Both the position numbers and the translations under genes were made by a program. DNA of 64,000 bases from Stomoxys calcitrans (Eukaryota; Arthropoda; Insecta; Diptera; Muscidae): the NCBI RefSeq assembly GCF_963082655.1, contig NC_081554.1:39330354-39394353 (forward strand), written 5' to 3'. The notes under the pieces are model-generated. The model did no database searches and was not told where the DNA came from. It was given only the letters and a program-made list of their open reading frames with translations. Below are positions 1 through 10,577 of the stretch, piece after piece (the first letter of the stretch is position 1; the number at the start of each line of letters is the position of its first letter).

Positions 1-427
1 TGTTTACATTCAATCATAATCAGTTGTAGTTTACGTTTTAAAATGCCTGATTTTCCTGCTCAGCCATTGCTGGGTATCGAGACTTGGGCATTGAACATAG
101 ATTTTGCAGCCTATCCCTGAAACAATGTTGATGCCAAATGGATTTTGTTTACGCATGTGTCTTGAGTCTTTTGATTTAATTGCTTTATTTTGAGTGAACG
201 AGAGTTTCTTTTTTGGCATTGGAGCCCACTTTGAAGTTATTTTTTATGGTAAATTGGATAACAATTTTAATTTTTTTTTTTAATGCAACATGTGAACGTG
301 TAAATATGCAGTTAATCTATATTGGGTGCCATAGGCCCTATTGGATGATAAGAAGGTTGTAGCGGAAATTAAATAAATTCGTCTTTAATATACGCAGAAA
401 GCAAAGTGTTCATGATATTAATGAATT
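1..427. other. AT-rich stretch without recognisable gene
   Basis: Only short chance reading frames are present, including one of 62 codons on the minus strand (31-219) without any motif I recognise. No repeat shared with the rest of the window was seen here. Confidence 0.5.
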
Positions 428-607
428 TGTCATAACATTTATGAAAAAAATGTTAAAATATGTCCCAATGAATCTTTTCATAACATGTATGAAACTCGTT
501 TCATAAATCTCAATTCAATGAAATATGTCATAATATTTATGAAAATCAAACATATAGTTTATGAAAAGTTGTCATAACATTTATGAAAAACTTTCATAAC
601 ATTTATG
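428..607. repeat. Cluster of TCATAA-N3-TTATGA hyphenated palindromes
   Basis: The hyphenated palindrome TTTCATAACATTTATGAAA or close variants occurs about five times, with half-sites between them. Copies start near 428, 477, 526, 571 and 589. The cluster ends directly against the HINE-A copy starting at 612. Function is unknown; it could be the end of a MITE or a binding-site-like array. Confidence 0.6.
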
Positions 608-611
608 AGTA

Positions 612-2002
612 TTTTTATACCCTCCACCATAGGATGGGGGTATACTAATTTCGTCATTCTGTTTGTGACTACTCGAAATATTCATCTGAGACCCCATAAA
701 GTATATATATTCTTGATCGTTGCGACATTTTATGTTGATCTAGCCATATCCGTCCGTCTGTCTGTCGAAAGCACGCTAACTTCCGAAGGAGTAAAGCTAG
801 CCGCTTGAAATTTTGCACAAATACTTCTTATTAGTGTAGGTCAGTTGGTATTGTAAATGGGCCATATCGGTCCATGTTTTGATATAGCTGTCATATAAAC
901 CGATCTTGGGTCTTGACTTCTTGAGCCTCTAGAGTGCGGAATTCTTATCCGATTGGAATGAAATTTTGCACATAGTGTTTTGTTATGATATCCAACAATT
1001 GTGCAAAGTATGGTTCAAATCTTGAGCCTCTAGAGTGCGCAATTCTTATCCGACTGGAATGAAATTTTGCACGACGTGTTTTGCTATGATATCCAACAAT
1101 TGTGCAAAGTATGACTCAAATCGGTCCATAACCTGATATAGCTGCCATATAAACCGATCTTGGGTCTTGACTTCTTGAGCCTCTAGAGTGCGCAAGTCTT
1201 ATCTGATTGCAATGAAATTGTTCACGACTTGTTGTGTTATGATATCTAATAACTGTGCCAAGTATGGTTCAAATCGGTCCATATCCTGATATAGCTGTCA
1301 TATAAACCGATCTTGTGTCTTTTCTTCTTGAGCCTCTAGAGGCCGCAATTCTTATCCGATTTGAATGAATTTGTGCACGAAGTATTTTGATATATCCAAC
1401 GACTGTGCCAAGTATGGTTCAAATCGGTTCATAACCTGATAAAGCTGTCATATAAACAGATCTAGGGACTTGACTTCTTGAGCTTCTAGAGGGCGCAATT
1501 CCTATCCGATTTGGCTGAAATTTCGCATGACGTATTTTATTCTTACTTTCAACAACTGTGTCAAATAAGGTTCAAATCGGTTCATAACCCGATATAGCTG
1601 CCATATAAACCGATCTAGGATTTTGACTTCTTGAGCCTCTAAAGGTCGCAATTATTATCCGATTTGCCTAAAAATTTGTACGATGGATCCTCTCCTGACC
1701 ATAAGCATGCGTGTTTATTATGGCCTGAATCGGTCTATAGCCCGATACAGCTCCCATATAAATCGATCTCTCTATTTTACATCTTGAGCCCCCAAAGGGC
1801 GTAATTCTTATTCGAATTGGCTGACATTTTACACAGGTCTCCAACATATAATTTAATTGTGGTCCAAACCGGAATATATCTTGATATCGCTCTAACGGCA
1901 GAGCAAATCTTTTCTTATATGTTTTTCCTAAGAAGAGATGCCGGGAAAAGAACTCGACAAATGCGATCCATAGCACGCTTTTACTTCGTTCGTAATATTT
2001 AA
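612..2002 (+). mobile_element. HINE-A copy 1 (Helentron-like non-autonomous element)
   Basis: It begins with TATACCCTCCACCAT after a T run, followed by a CCGTCYGTCTGTC stretch and then about seven diverged modules of roughly 150 bp. Each module carries 'gacttcttgagcc', 'tccgat', 'gaaattttgca' and 'gatatagctgccatataa'. The end passes from 'gcgatccat' straight to 'agcacgcttttactt', so the second inverted repeat and the GC hairpin found in other copies (for example 20780-20794) are missing. No protein-coding capacity is visible. Confidence 0.65.
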
Positions 2003-3473
2003 GAAAAATTTTATAAAATTTATAAAAATATTTTATATATAAAATTGAATTTGTTTGTTTGTATATTTGTTTGTTTGTCGGGTTGGTCTGGAAGGAAACA
2101 TAGGCTATATAATTTTTGATAGCGGGAGGGGGGCGGACCCTCCCCCCTTACCTCAAAAGTACTACCCAAAAATAAAAGTGTACCGATCGGGACAATATGG
2201 GTTTCAAATGAAAGGTATTTAAGAGTGGAGTACGAATTTCATAATAAAAGTTGGGTCCAAGTGCCAGCGGGGGCGCCCCAGCCCCAGCCCCAAAACCCCT
2301 TAAAATAGGTTTATTTGACGATCATGACAATATGGGACTCAAATGAAAGATATTCGGGAGTAGAATACGAATATGGTCAGGAAGTAGGAATAGGCTTTAT
2401 AATTTATAGATAACGGAAGGGGGCGTAACCTCCACCGTTACCCCAAAATCAAAAGTGGACTGCTAAGGACAATATGGGTATCAAATGAAAAGTATGCGGG
2501 AGTAGATAACGAATCTGGCATACAAATTCATGTCGAAGTATAGGGGATCACCCCACCCCCACAAAAACGCCCAAAATGGGCACATTAGCCAATCACGGAT
2601 ATATGGGTCTCTGTTTGTTTGTTCCGTATAGACTGAAAAACGGCAGAACCGATTTTCTGGAAATTTTCGCATTTGTGTAGGTTAGTCTGGAAGGAAACAT
2701 AGGTTGGTCGGAAGGGGGTCAGACTCTCCCCCTTATGCCAAAAACACAACCCAAAATCAAAAGTGGACCGATCGGGACAATATGGGTATTAAATGAGAGG
2801 TATTTGAGTCTAAGTACCCATCGGGCTGCCCCAACCCTAAAAGCCCCCAAACAGACATTTTGGACGTTCATTTCAATATGGGGCTCAAATGAAAGGTATT
2901 CGGAAGTAGATTTCCAATATGGTCAGGAAGTAGGAGTAGGCTTTATAATTTATTGATAACGAAAGGGGGACTAACCCTCCCCCTTACACAACCCAAAATC
3001 AAAAGTGGACCGATCGGGACAATATAGGTATCAAAGGAAAGGTATTGTAGAGTAGAATACGAACATAGTATTAAAATTTGAGTCTAAGTACCCATAGGGC
3101 AGCCCCAACCCCCAAATAGACATATGGGACGTTCATTTCAATATGAAGCTCAAATGAAAGGTGTTCGGGAGTAGATTTCGAATTTGGCATACAAAATCAA
3201 AACGAAGTATCCATTATGCCTCTGTATGATACTTGGTTGAACCTATTTTCTTATAATTTCCATAGATTGTGTACGTTTGTCTGGAAGCAAACATAGGCTA
3301 TATAATTTAGATATCGGGTGGAGGCGGACCCACCCCTTTACCCCAAAAACGCCACCCACATCTGAAAGTGGTCCGATGGGCACAATAAAGGTACCAAATG
3401 AAATGTATAGGAGAGCAGAAAACGAATATGGTATTAAAGTTTGGGTCCAAGCACCCAGCAACCCCAAAAGGCC
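2003..3473 (+). repeat. Family B G-rich modular repeat
   Basis: The core phrase 'gacaatatgggtatcaaatg' recurs at roughly 135-150 bp intervals (near 2191, 2326, 2468, 2776 and 2870), separated by G- or C-rich blocks. A (GTTT)n stretch lies near 2045-2078. The same family is found at 21420-23400, 46010-46975 and 59370-60755. Reading frames in it are chance; the element type is unresolved. Confidence 0.6.
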
Positions 3474-3620
3474 GATGGAAAGATTAAGTTGTGGGAATCA
3501 CCTCGAAACTTGGTGTCAGAGATTTTAGAATGAGCGCAGAAGATCGAAGCGCTTGGACCGCTATTCTACGTTCGGCTAGTGGAACAAATATTCTGTCATA
3601 GCCAATTAAAGTAAAGTATT
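3474..3620 (+). mobile_element. RTE-type LINE, 3' end fragment
   Basis: The sequence matches the 3' end of the RTE copies at 4951-8178 and 13377-14590, including 'cttggtgtcagagatttta', 'gagcgcagaagatcga', 'ttctgtcatagc' and a terminal 'attaaagtaaagta'. It is a 5'-truncated insertion, the usual result of target-primed reverse transcription. Confidence 0.75.
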
Positions 3621-3893
3621 GTATATCAAGATATAGTCCGATATAGCCCATCTTCGAACTTAAACTGCTGATGGACAAAAAAGAATCTGTGCAACGTTTC
3701 TGTTTTTATTTTTAAAGACTGTAGCGAGGTTTCAACAAACAGACGGACGGACATGGCTAGATCGTCTTAGATTTTTACGCTGATCATGAATATATGTACT
3801 TTATAGGGTCGGAAATGGATATTTCGATGTGTTGCAAACGGAGTGACAAAATGAATATTCCCCCCTCCTTCGGTGGTGGGTATAAAAATTGCC
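3621..3893 (-). mobile_element. HINE-C fragment (5' part)
   Basis: Read on the minus strand it starts with a CCACCACC-type end, then gives the typical opening with 'gtttgcaacacatcgaaat', 'tataaagtacat' and a short CCGTCCGT stretch. It closely resembles the opening of the copy at 15672-16610. It is interrupted after about 270 bp. Confidence 0.55.
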
Positions 3894-4757
3894 ATCCATG
3901 TTGGAATATACATATATAAGATTCCGAATAGCTGAAAATTCTGTAAAAATTCCACGAAAATCCCTTTAATTGTTTTTTAAGCTATACTTTACAAACAAAG
4001 AAACACATTTGTCTTCTATATATATAAAAAAATGGAAGACCATCAATGAAAAACTCAAAAAATTCAGATTTTATCAAACAACATTTAAGTAATTTGTGTA
4101 TATTTGCAAATACATTTAGGAACAAAACATTCCTAACTGTTGTCGAAAGATTATCAAAAAATTCCCTTCCCATTTACTTGCCTTGTTTAAGCCGAACATG
4201 TTTTTAAATTTGTTTTGGCTTCTTTTACAAATACCTTTTAAGTCTCGTTACTTTTAAAAGACACCATCAAAAGAAGTTGACGTTAATCCCAATAGGTGCA
4301 GTAGATCGCTCGCAGATTCTAACAACATGCATTGGCTATGTCAAGCCAAATAAAGTACTTCACACCTTATTCACTTCACACTGTATAGACACCAATTAAA
4401 TTGCATCTAAAAACTGTTACGACCTCAGAGACAATGTCAGAAATGTGGAAAATACATTAAAAGGCAATATCCGAAAAATTCAATTCAATTCAATGACGTG
4501 AAATGTAAATGAACTTAAATGTTTCGCTAATCAGGTGCTAAGCTTGGAAGTGGGGGAATACAAGCAAAAGACAGCAAACATCAATTAGAATCACCCAAAA
4601 AAAATTTTTTTTTTATAAATTTATCTCTGCGATGTAAGTGTCTATAGGTTGTAGTCGATGATTTTTTTTTTGTATTATTCCGATAATGTTCTGTTTGAAA
4701 AGAAAATGTCAAAATGAAAAAATGCAAATTAGTATAACCCACCCACTGAGAGCTGTC
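3894..4757. other. AT-rich stretch without recognisable gene
   Basis: Long A and T runs and short chance frames on both strands. I see no splice-consistent coding, RNA gene or repeat shared with the rest of the window. Confidence 0.5.
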
Positions 4758-4950
4758 GTATACATTTTTATACCCACCACCATAGGATGGGGGTATACTA
4801 ATATAGTCATTCCGTTTACAACACCTCAAAATATTGATCTAGGACCCCATAAAGTAGATGTATGCTTGAACGTCTCAAAATTCTGATTCGAACTAGCCTT
4901 GTCCGTCAGTCCCTCTGTCAAAATAAGGATAGCGGTCGAACGAGCTAAGC

Positions 4951-7900
4951 TTACTTTACTTTGATTGGCTATGACAGAACACTAGCTCCACTAGCCGAAC
5001 GCAGAATAGCGTTCCAAGCGCCTCGATTTTCGACGCTCATTCTAAAATCTCTGACACCAAGATTCGAGGTGTCTCCCACACCACTTGATCTTTCCATCGG
5101 GCTTTTGGTCATCCCTTTGCCTCCAAAATACTTCTTTGCTGGAGCTTTTTCATCCATTCTGACAACATGACCTAGCCAACGCAGCCGTTGTATTGTATTG
5201 ATGCGTGTATCTATGCTATCGTCGTCATACAGCTCATACAGCTCGTGGTGCATACGTCGTCTATATTCTCCGTTAACGCAAACTGATTCATATGTTTTAC
5301 GAAGAATCCTTCTCTCAAATACTCCAAGTACTGCCTCTTCTGCTTTCACAAGTACCCATGCCTCAGAACCATATAACAGCACAGATAGTATCAGTGTCTT
5401 GTATAGTGTAATCTTCGTCTGTCGAGAGGTGGCCTTATTTCTAAACTGCTGACTTAGTCCAAAGTAACATCTGTTTGCCAGTAATGTTCTTCGCTTTATC
5501 TCAAAACCGGTGACATTTGTTTCGGTTACGGCGGTGCCGAGGTAGATAAAGTTACTGACTGTCTCAAAGTTGTGGTTCCCAACTTTCTCCATTTTCTTAT
5601 CTGCTCGGTTGTACAGGGTGTTTTGGGAGTTGAAACCATCCATTTCATGTTATCTCCATTTACTGCCAGACCCATTTTCACTGACTCTTTCGATTCTTTC
5701 AAAGGCTGCAGTTACTATTTCCGGTGACCGACCTATGATGTCGGTGCCGTCGGCATAGGCGAGTAGCATGTATTTTCTTGTGATTAGTGTGCCATATCTA
5801 TTCACATCTGCATCTCGTATAATCTTCTCCAGCAGGATATTAAAGAGATCACACGATAGGTTGTCTTCTTGTCTGAAACCTCGTATGGTATTAAATGGTT
5901 CCGAGAGATTCTTTCCGATTCTTACTGAGGAATGCGTATCAGCAAGTGTCATCCTGCAGAGTCTTAGTAATGTTGCAGAGATACCAAACTCAGGGGTATG
6001 GAAAGCGGCTTTGTAGTCAACAAAGAGATGGCTGGTGTTGATTTGTCCTTCTCGGGTCCTTCCCAGGATTTAGCGCAGTGTGAATATCTGGTCCAGGGTG
6101 GATTTACCAGGTCTAAAGCCGCAGTGACAGGGCCCAATTATCTCATTGACTTTAGGTTTTAATCTTTCACACAGTACTCTCGAGAGTATCTTGTATGCGA
6201 TGGGGAGGAGACTAATTCCTCTGTAGTTGGCACATTCCGTCTTGTCTCCTTTCTTGTGTACGGGACATAGTATACTGAGGTTCCAATCATCGGGTATACG
6301 TTCTTCTAGCCAGATTGCACAGATAAGCTGACGCATACGCCTTATCAGCGTGTCGCCTCCGGTCTTAAATAGTTCAGCGGGTAACCCGTAGGTTCCTGCT
6401 GCCTTGTTGTTCTTTAGTCGAGTCACTGCTACCTGGACCTCATTCTGACTAGGAGCTAAACATTCTATACCATCATCAGGGATTGGTTCTGCGGTATCCT
6501 CTTCGCAGCCAACGTCGGACACTAGCAGTTGGGTAAAATGTTCTTTCCATATCCTTAGCATGTTACCTGTGTCAGTTACCAGATTTCCTTCTTTGTCTCT
6601 GCAGGAGGATGTGCCTGCACCAAAGCCATCGGTTTGGTGCTTAATTCTTTGGTAGAATTTCCGAACTCCATTCTGACTCCTGTACATCTCAATTCGCTCA
6701 CACTCACGTCTTCCCATTTCCTTTTTCTTTCTGCGGAATAGACGTTTCTCCTCTCTCCTTTTCTCCCGATACCTCTCCTTCATCTGGCGCGTTGCTACTG
6801 ATTGCAGGGCTGCTCTATATGCCGCATTCTTGGCTTCAGTAGCATCTCGACACACTTGGTCGTTCCATGGGTTTCTTGGAGGAGGCTTCCGGTACCCAAG
6901 TACGGATTTCGCAACATTTTCCATGGTGTGGTCAATAGTGTGCACTGAACTATTATATCATCGGAACAAGGAGTGCTTTCATAAAGCAGTTCGATCAGTC
7001 GAGTGGAGTATGCCGTTGCCATCTGTCGTGTTTCCAGCTCTTGAATGTCCAACTTCCGTGCAGTGTCAGATCGTGCTTTCCTCGCCATGTTCAAACGGGT
7101 GCGAACCTTTGCTGCAACAAGGTAATGATCCGCATCTATATTCGCTAGACGGATCGATCGTACATCGAACTCGCTGAATGAATGCCTTCCATCTTTCACA
7201 ACGTGATCAATTTGGTTTCTCGTGTTTTGATCGGGTGACAGCCATGTGGCTTTGTGAATACCATGTTTTTTGCCGCAGCGAAATCTATCAGTCTCAACCC
7301 ATTACTGGACGTTATCTCGTAGAGGCTAAACTTTCCGACTGTTGGACCAAAAATATCGTCCTTCCCTATTTTCGCATTAAAATCTCCCAGAACGATTTTA
7401 ATATCATGGGCGGGGCAGAGGTCATATTTTATTTTTAGACGCTCGTAGAAAATGTCCTTGGTTTGTTCGTCTTTGTCTTCCGTCGGGGCATGAGCATAAA
7501 TAAGACTGATGTTAAAGAATGTGACTTTTATGCGGATTGTTGGCTGTACTCTCATCCACCGGAGTAAAGCTTGAGACAAGGTGTTTCAGTCTCCGACTAA
7601 CCACAAATCCACAGCCAAATTCATGCCTCGTTTTATGGCAGTTATGGTATAGTTCGTCACCTTTTTGTGTTGTAGTGACGCCCTTCCCATTCTATCGCAC
7701 TTCCTGTAAAGCGGTAACATCTGCCTTGTACTTCTCTAATACATCCGCCAGCGCGTATACTGCACCTTCTCATAGTTTTCCGAGGGCGGGTGACTGGTCC
7801 AGTGCCCCAACCGCATGGGTTTTGTGGGATTGCACATGTATCCCTCGTTGTGGCGAGCCGCTTGCTTCAAGATCCGACGCTCTCCCTCAGCCGCCCCTAA

Positions 7901-8178
7901 CCTGGGAACAGACGTTGATGTTGGCCATTGGTTATTTGAAGGCGCCAATAAGAGCCAGTGCCACCTGACTCCTAACTGAGACTCTCCTCTCGAAAATCGC
8001 TGAATGCCCGCGGCCGCATATGCAGCTACCCCGCATAAAAACGGGGCTTTCCACCATCTGCAACCTGTTTACGCGCCCGGTAGTCCATCTCTTGGCAACG
8101 ATGGACACCACACAAGTCGGAGCTCAAAGTTCCATCCTGTGTGGAGCTCCTAATTACCCCGTGTCGGCCGGGGATGCG
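4951..8178 (-). mobile_element. RTE-clade LINE, nearly full length, degenerate
   Basis: It is a non-LTR retrotransposon about 3.2 kb long on the minus strand. From its 5' end (8178) it has a GC-rich leader, an AP-type endonuclease, a reverse transcriptase and a 3' tail of TTTACTTTACTTT type on the plus strand. It sits inside a HINE-A element whose halves flank it (4765-4950 and 8179 onwards). Endonuclease and RT sequence style (GDFNAKIG; FRPGKSTLDQIFTLR) points to the RTE clade. Other copies are at 3474, 10430, 13377 and 43196. Confidence 0.8.
4969..7770 (-). pseudogene. RTE endonuclease-reverse transcriptase, frameshifted
   Basis: The protein would nick the target and copy the element RNA. 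The AP endonuclease is read from about 7770 to 7100: ALQEVR followed by a stop where Trp is expected, then NISLIYAHAPTE, GDFNAKIG and DADHYLV with the catalytic His. RT follows: FLARGE-like linker, then EERIPDDWNLSILCPVHKKG, ANYRGISLLP, GPCHCGFRPGKSTLDQIF (6945-6070), GFRQEDNLSCDLFN and LLAYADGTD (5952-5650), and a C-terminal domain (5643-4969). The YADD box reads YADG, so catalysis is lost even without the frame breaks. At least four frame changes or stops separate the pieces. Confidence 0.8.
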
Positions 8179-8683
8179 TAAAGCTAGCCACATGAAATTT
8201 TTGCATACCATATCAGTTCCGATTTAGATATTGCTCCCATATAAATCAATCTCCCCATATGACTTCTTAAGCCACTGGAAGCCGCAATTTTTGCGCGATT
8301 TGGCTGAAATTTTGCATGCAGTGTTCTGTTATGACTTCCAACAACTGTGGTACGGTTCAAATCGGTCTAGAACCTGATATATCTCCCATATAAACCAATC
8401 TCCGGATTTGACTTCTTGAGCCCATGGAAGCCACAATTTGTGTCCTATTCGGCAGAAATTTTGCATTTTATCAGTACCAACAACTGTGCCAGGTACAGTC
8501 TAAATCCGTCAAGAACCTGATATAGCTCCCATATTGACTTCTTGAGGCCTTTCAAGCCGCGATTTTTATCCGATTTTTATCCGATTTGGCTGAAATTTTG
8601 CATATGGTGTTCTGTTATGACTCTCAACAACTGCGCCAAGTACGGTCCAAATCGCTCTATAACTAGGTATAGCTCCCAATCAG

Positions 8684-10042
8684 GGACGTAGCCGGGATTT
8701 TAGTTTTGGGGGGGGGGGCTTTTTTTTAAATTTTTAAAATTCAAAATATTTGAAAAATTGCTACGTCAATATAAATTTTCTAAATTATGAATATACTAGC
8801 ATATGCCCGGTCACTTCGCTGCCCCCAATGGTACACTTAATATCAAGGTGTAACTGTATCGCAGTTTTAATAGCTTTAGCCTTATCCGTAAAGGGAGAAC
8901 ATTTTGAAAGTTTTAGTGCCTAAAAGTACGAATTAAAAATAAAAAAACCTCTAGTCGGCCGATAAATACTGTCAAGTTGTAACTGTATCTCAATTTTGAG
9001 ATCTTCAGCTTAATCCGTAAATAAAGTACCATTTTGTAAGTATTAGTACCTAAATATACAAATTCTAAAACAATCTTCTAGTCATCCGTTCCATACTGGC
9101 AAGATGTACCTGTATCCTTAATTTCACAGATGTAGCTCAGTCTGTAAATAAAGTACCACTTTGTACACGTTATAACACCAAAATTGGCGAATATTCAGAT
9201 CTGCCGTGTATCCCACATTTCAGATCAAGAAAATACTAAATAGTACGGATTACAATACTTAAGCTTATTCCACTGCTGGTACGATTTTAACATTTCATTT
9301 CATTTCATTTCATGAATTCGATCATTTTTAGTAAATTTTTTAAATTTTACCTTTCTCCGTTCACTGTATAGTATTTTTCGTATTTTATCTATAAACCCCC
9401 TTTTTCGCAACAACAATCATTTAAGCCATATTTCGAAGTTCTAGCTCTAACCGTTCGCCCTTTGCTATGCTAAGTTCACCTGTTTCGTACCTTTTTTTGG
9501 TACTTTTTGTTTCTAAATGTCCAAAAACTCTTTTGGCATCCCAACTTTGGTTGCCATAGTGTATCTAAATTCCAAAATTCAAAGCTCTAGCTCAATTAAC
9601 AAACAAGGTACCAGAAAGTACCAATTGCGGCACTAAACGTACCATTTTTCCCACATTCGGTACTATTTTGGAAATTTTTTGCCACCAAATCTTATTTTTT
9701 CGAGACGCTCTTTAATTTGAGCCCAAAGTCACAATTCTAGCCCCACCCCCCCCCCCCCCCCAAAAAGTCACCATATCGCCATTAGTACCTAAACGTACGA
9801 ATATCACAAAATCCCGTCTTATCGCGCGCCTACGACCCACATTCGTGCCAAATTTCTTAACTCTAACTTTAGCCTTTTGGGGTGTTCGTTGACCACTCAA
9901 TCAGTCAGTCAGCCAATCAGTCAATTACTCGTCCCTTTTTATATATAGAGATAAAATTTCATCAAAATCGCAATCGAGGGTCAGGCGTAAGGGTTAAAGT
10001 TTTTTCTTTAAAAAGGGCCCCCACCCTGGCTACGTCCCTGCC
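8684..10042. mobile_element. Non-autonomous DNA transposon with CAGGGACGTAGCC ends (hAT-like)
   Basis: The left end CAGGGACGTAGCC and right end GGCTACGTCCCTG are perfect 13-bp inverted repeats. Flanks are 'ctcccaat' and '(c)ctcccata', close to an 8-bp target duplication, and the interrupted HINE-A module resumes on each side. CAGGG ends with 8-bp duplications are typical of hAT elements. No transposase is present. The interior is AT-rich, with weak repeats of 'taccattttg', a TTTCA/TCATT run at 9294-9312, a C16-18 tract near 9744, and a sub-block bounded by 'tgcccggtcacttcgctgcc' (8804) and 'tatatatagagata' (9940) that may be a further nested element. Confidence 0.6.
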
Positions 10043-10173
10043 TCCCATATGTGAGCAGAATCGATGGTGGTGGGTTCCCAAGATTCGGCCCGGCCGAACA
10101 CATTTACTTGTTAATGGCTCAGTAAGTGTGGAAAAATCAAAATCTAATATGACTCAGATAAAGTGTCCATATA

Positions 10174-10409
10174 TTGGTTGCCCCAAAAGTAATTGCGAAT
10201 TTTTTAAAAGAAAATAAATGCATTTTTAATAGAGCTTAGAATGAACTTTAATCAAATATACTTTTTTTACACTTTTTTTCTAAAGCAAGCTAAAAGTAAC
10301 AGCTGATAACTGACAGAAGAAAGAATGCAATTACAGAGTCACAAGCTGTGAAAAAATTTGTCAACGCCGACTATATGAAAAATCCGCAATTACTTTTTGG
10401 GCAACCCAA
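10174..10409. mobile_element. Mariner-derived MITE, copy 1
   Basis: The 236-bp element ends in TTGG(G)TTGCC(C) and GGGCAACCCAA inverted repeats of about 28 bp, flanked by TA on both sides. Interior sequence shared with the mariner copies at 51166 and 58733 includes 'gaactttaatcaaatata' and 'ctaaagcaagctaaaagta', so it is an internal deletion product of that mariner. Sister copies are at 18013 and 42245. Confidence 0.85.
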
Positions 10410-10429
10410 TAATAGTTATCCTTTCTTCT

Positions 10430-10577
10430 TCTTTAATTGGCTACTATGACAGAATATTTGTTCCACTAGCCGAATGTAGAATAGCGTTCCAAGCGCCTCG
10501 ATCTTCTGCGCTCATTCTGAAATCTCTGACACCAAGTTTCGAGGTGTTTCCCACACCACTTGATCTTTCCATCCATT
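10430..10577 (-). mobile_element. RTE-type LINE, 3' end fragment
   Basis: It is the reverse complement of the RTE 3' end: 'ttcttctttaattggct', 'ctatgacagaat', 'cttgatctttccatc'. It is 5'-truncated and lies 20 bp beyond a mariner MITE. Confidence 0.75.

Larger units (their letters stand above)
4765..10115 (+). mobile_element. HINE-A copy split by two nested insertions
   Basis: The element opens at 4765 with TTTTTATACCCACCACCAT. It is interrupted at 4951 by the RTE element, resumes at about 8175 ('gtaaagctagccac'), is interrupted again at 8684 by a TIR element, and resumes at 10043 ('cctcccatatgtg'). It ends with the perfect hairpin TTCGGCCCGGCCGAA (10084-10098) and 'acatttacttgtta'. Native length without the insertions is only about 0.76 kb. 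This fixes relative age: the HINE-A copy is older than both inserted elements. Confidence 0.65.

Noticed and set aside
7537..7968. 143-codon plus frame as a gene
   Set aside because: It is the antisense shadow of the RTE leader and endonuclease, whose conserved motifs read on the minus strand.
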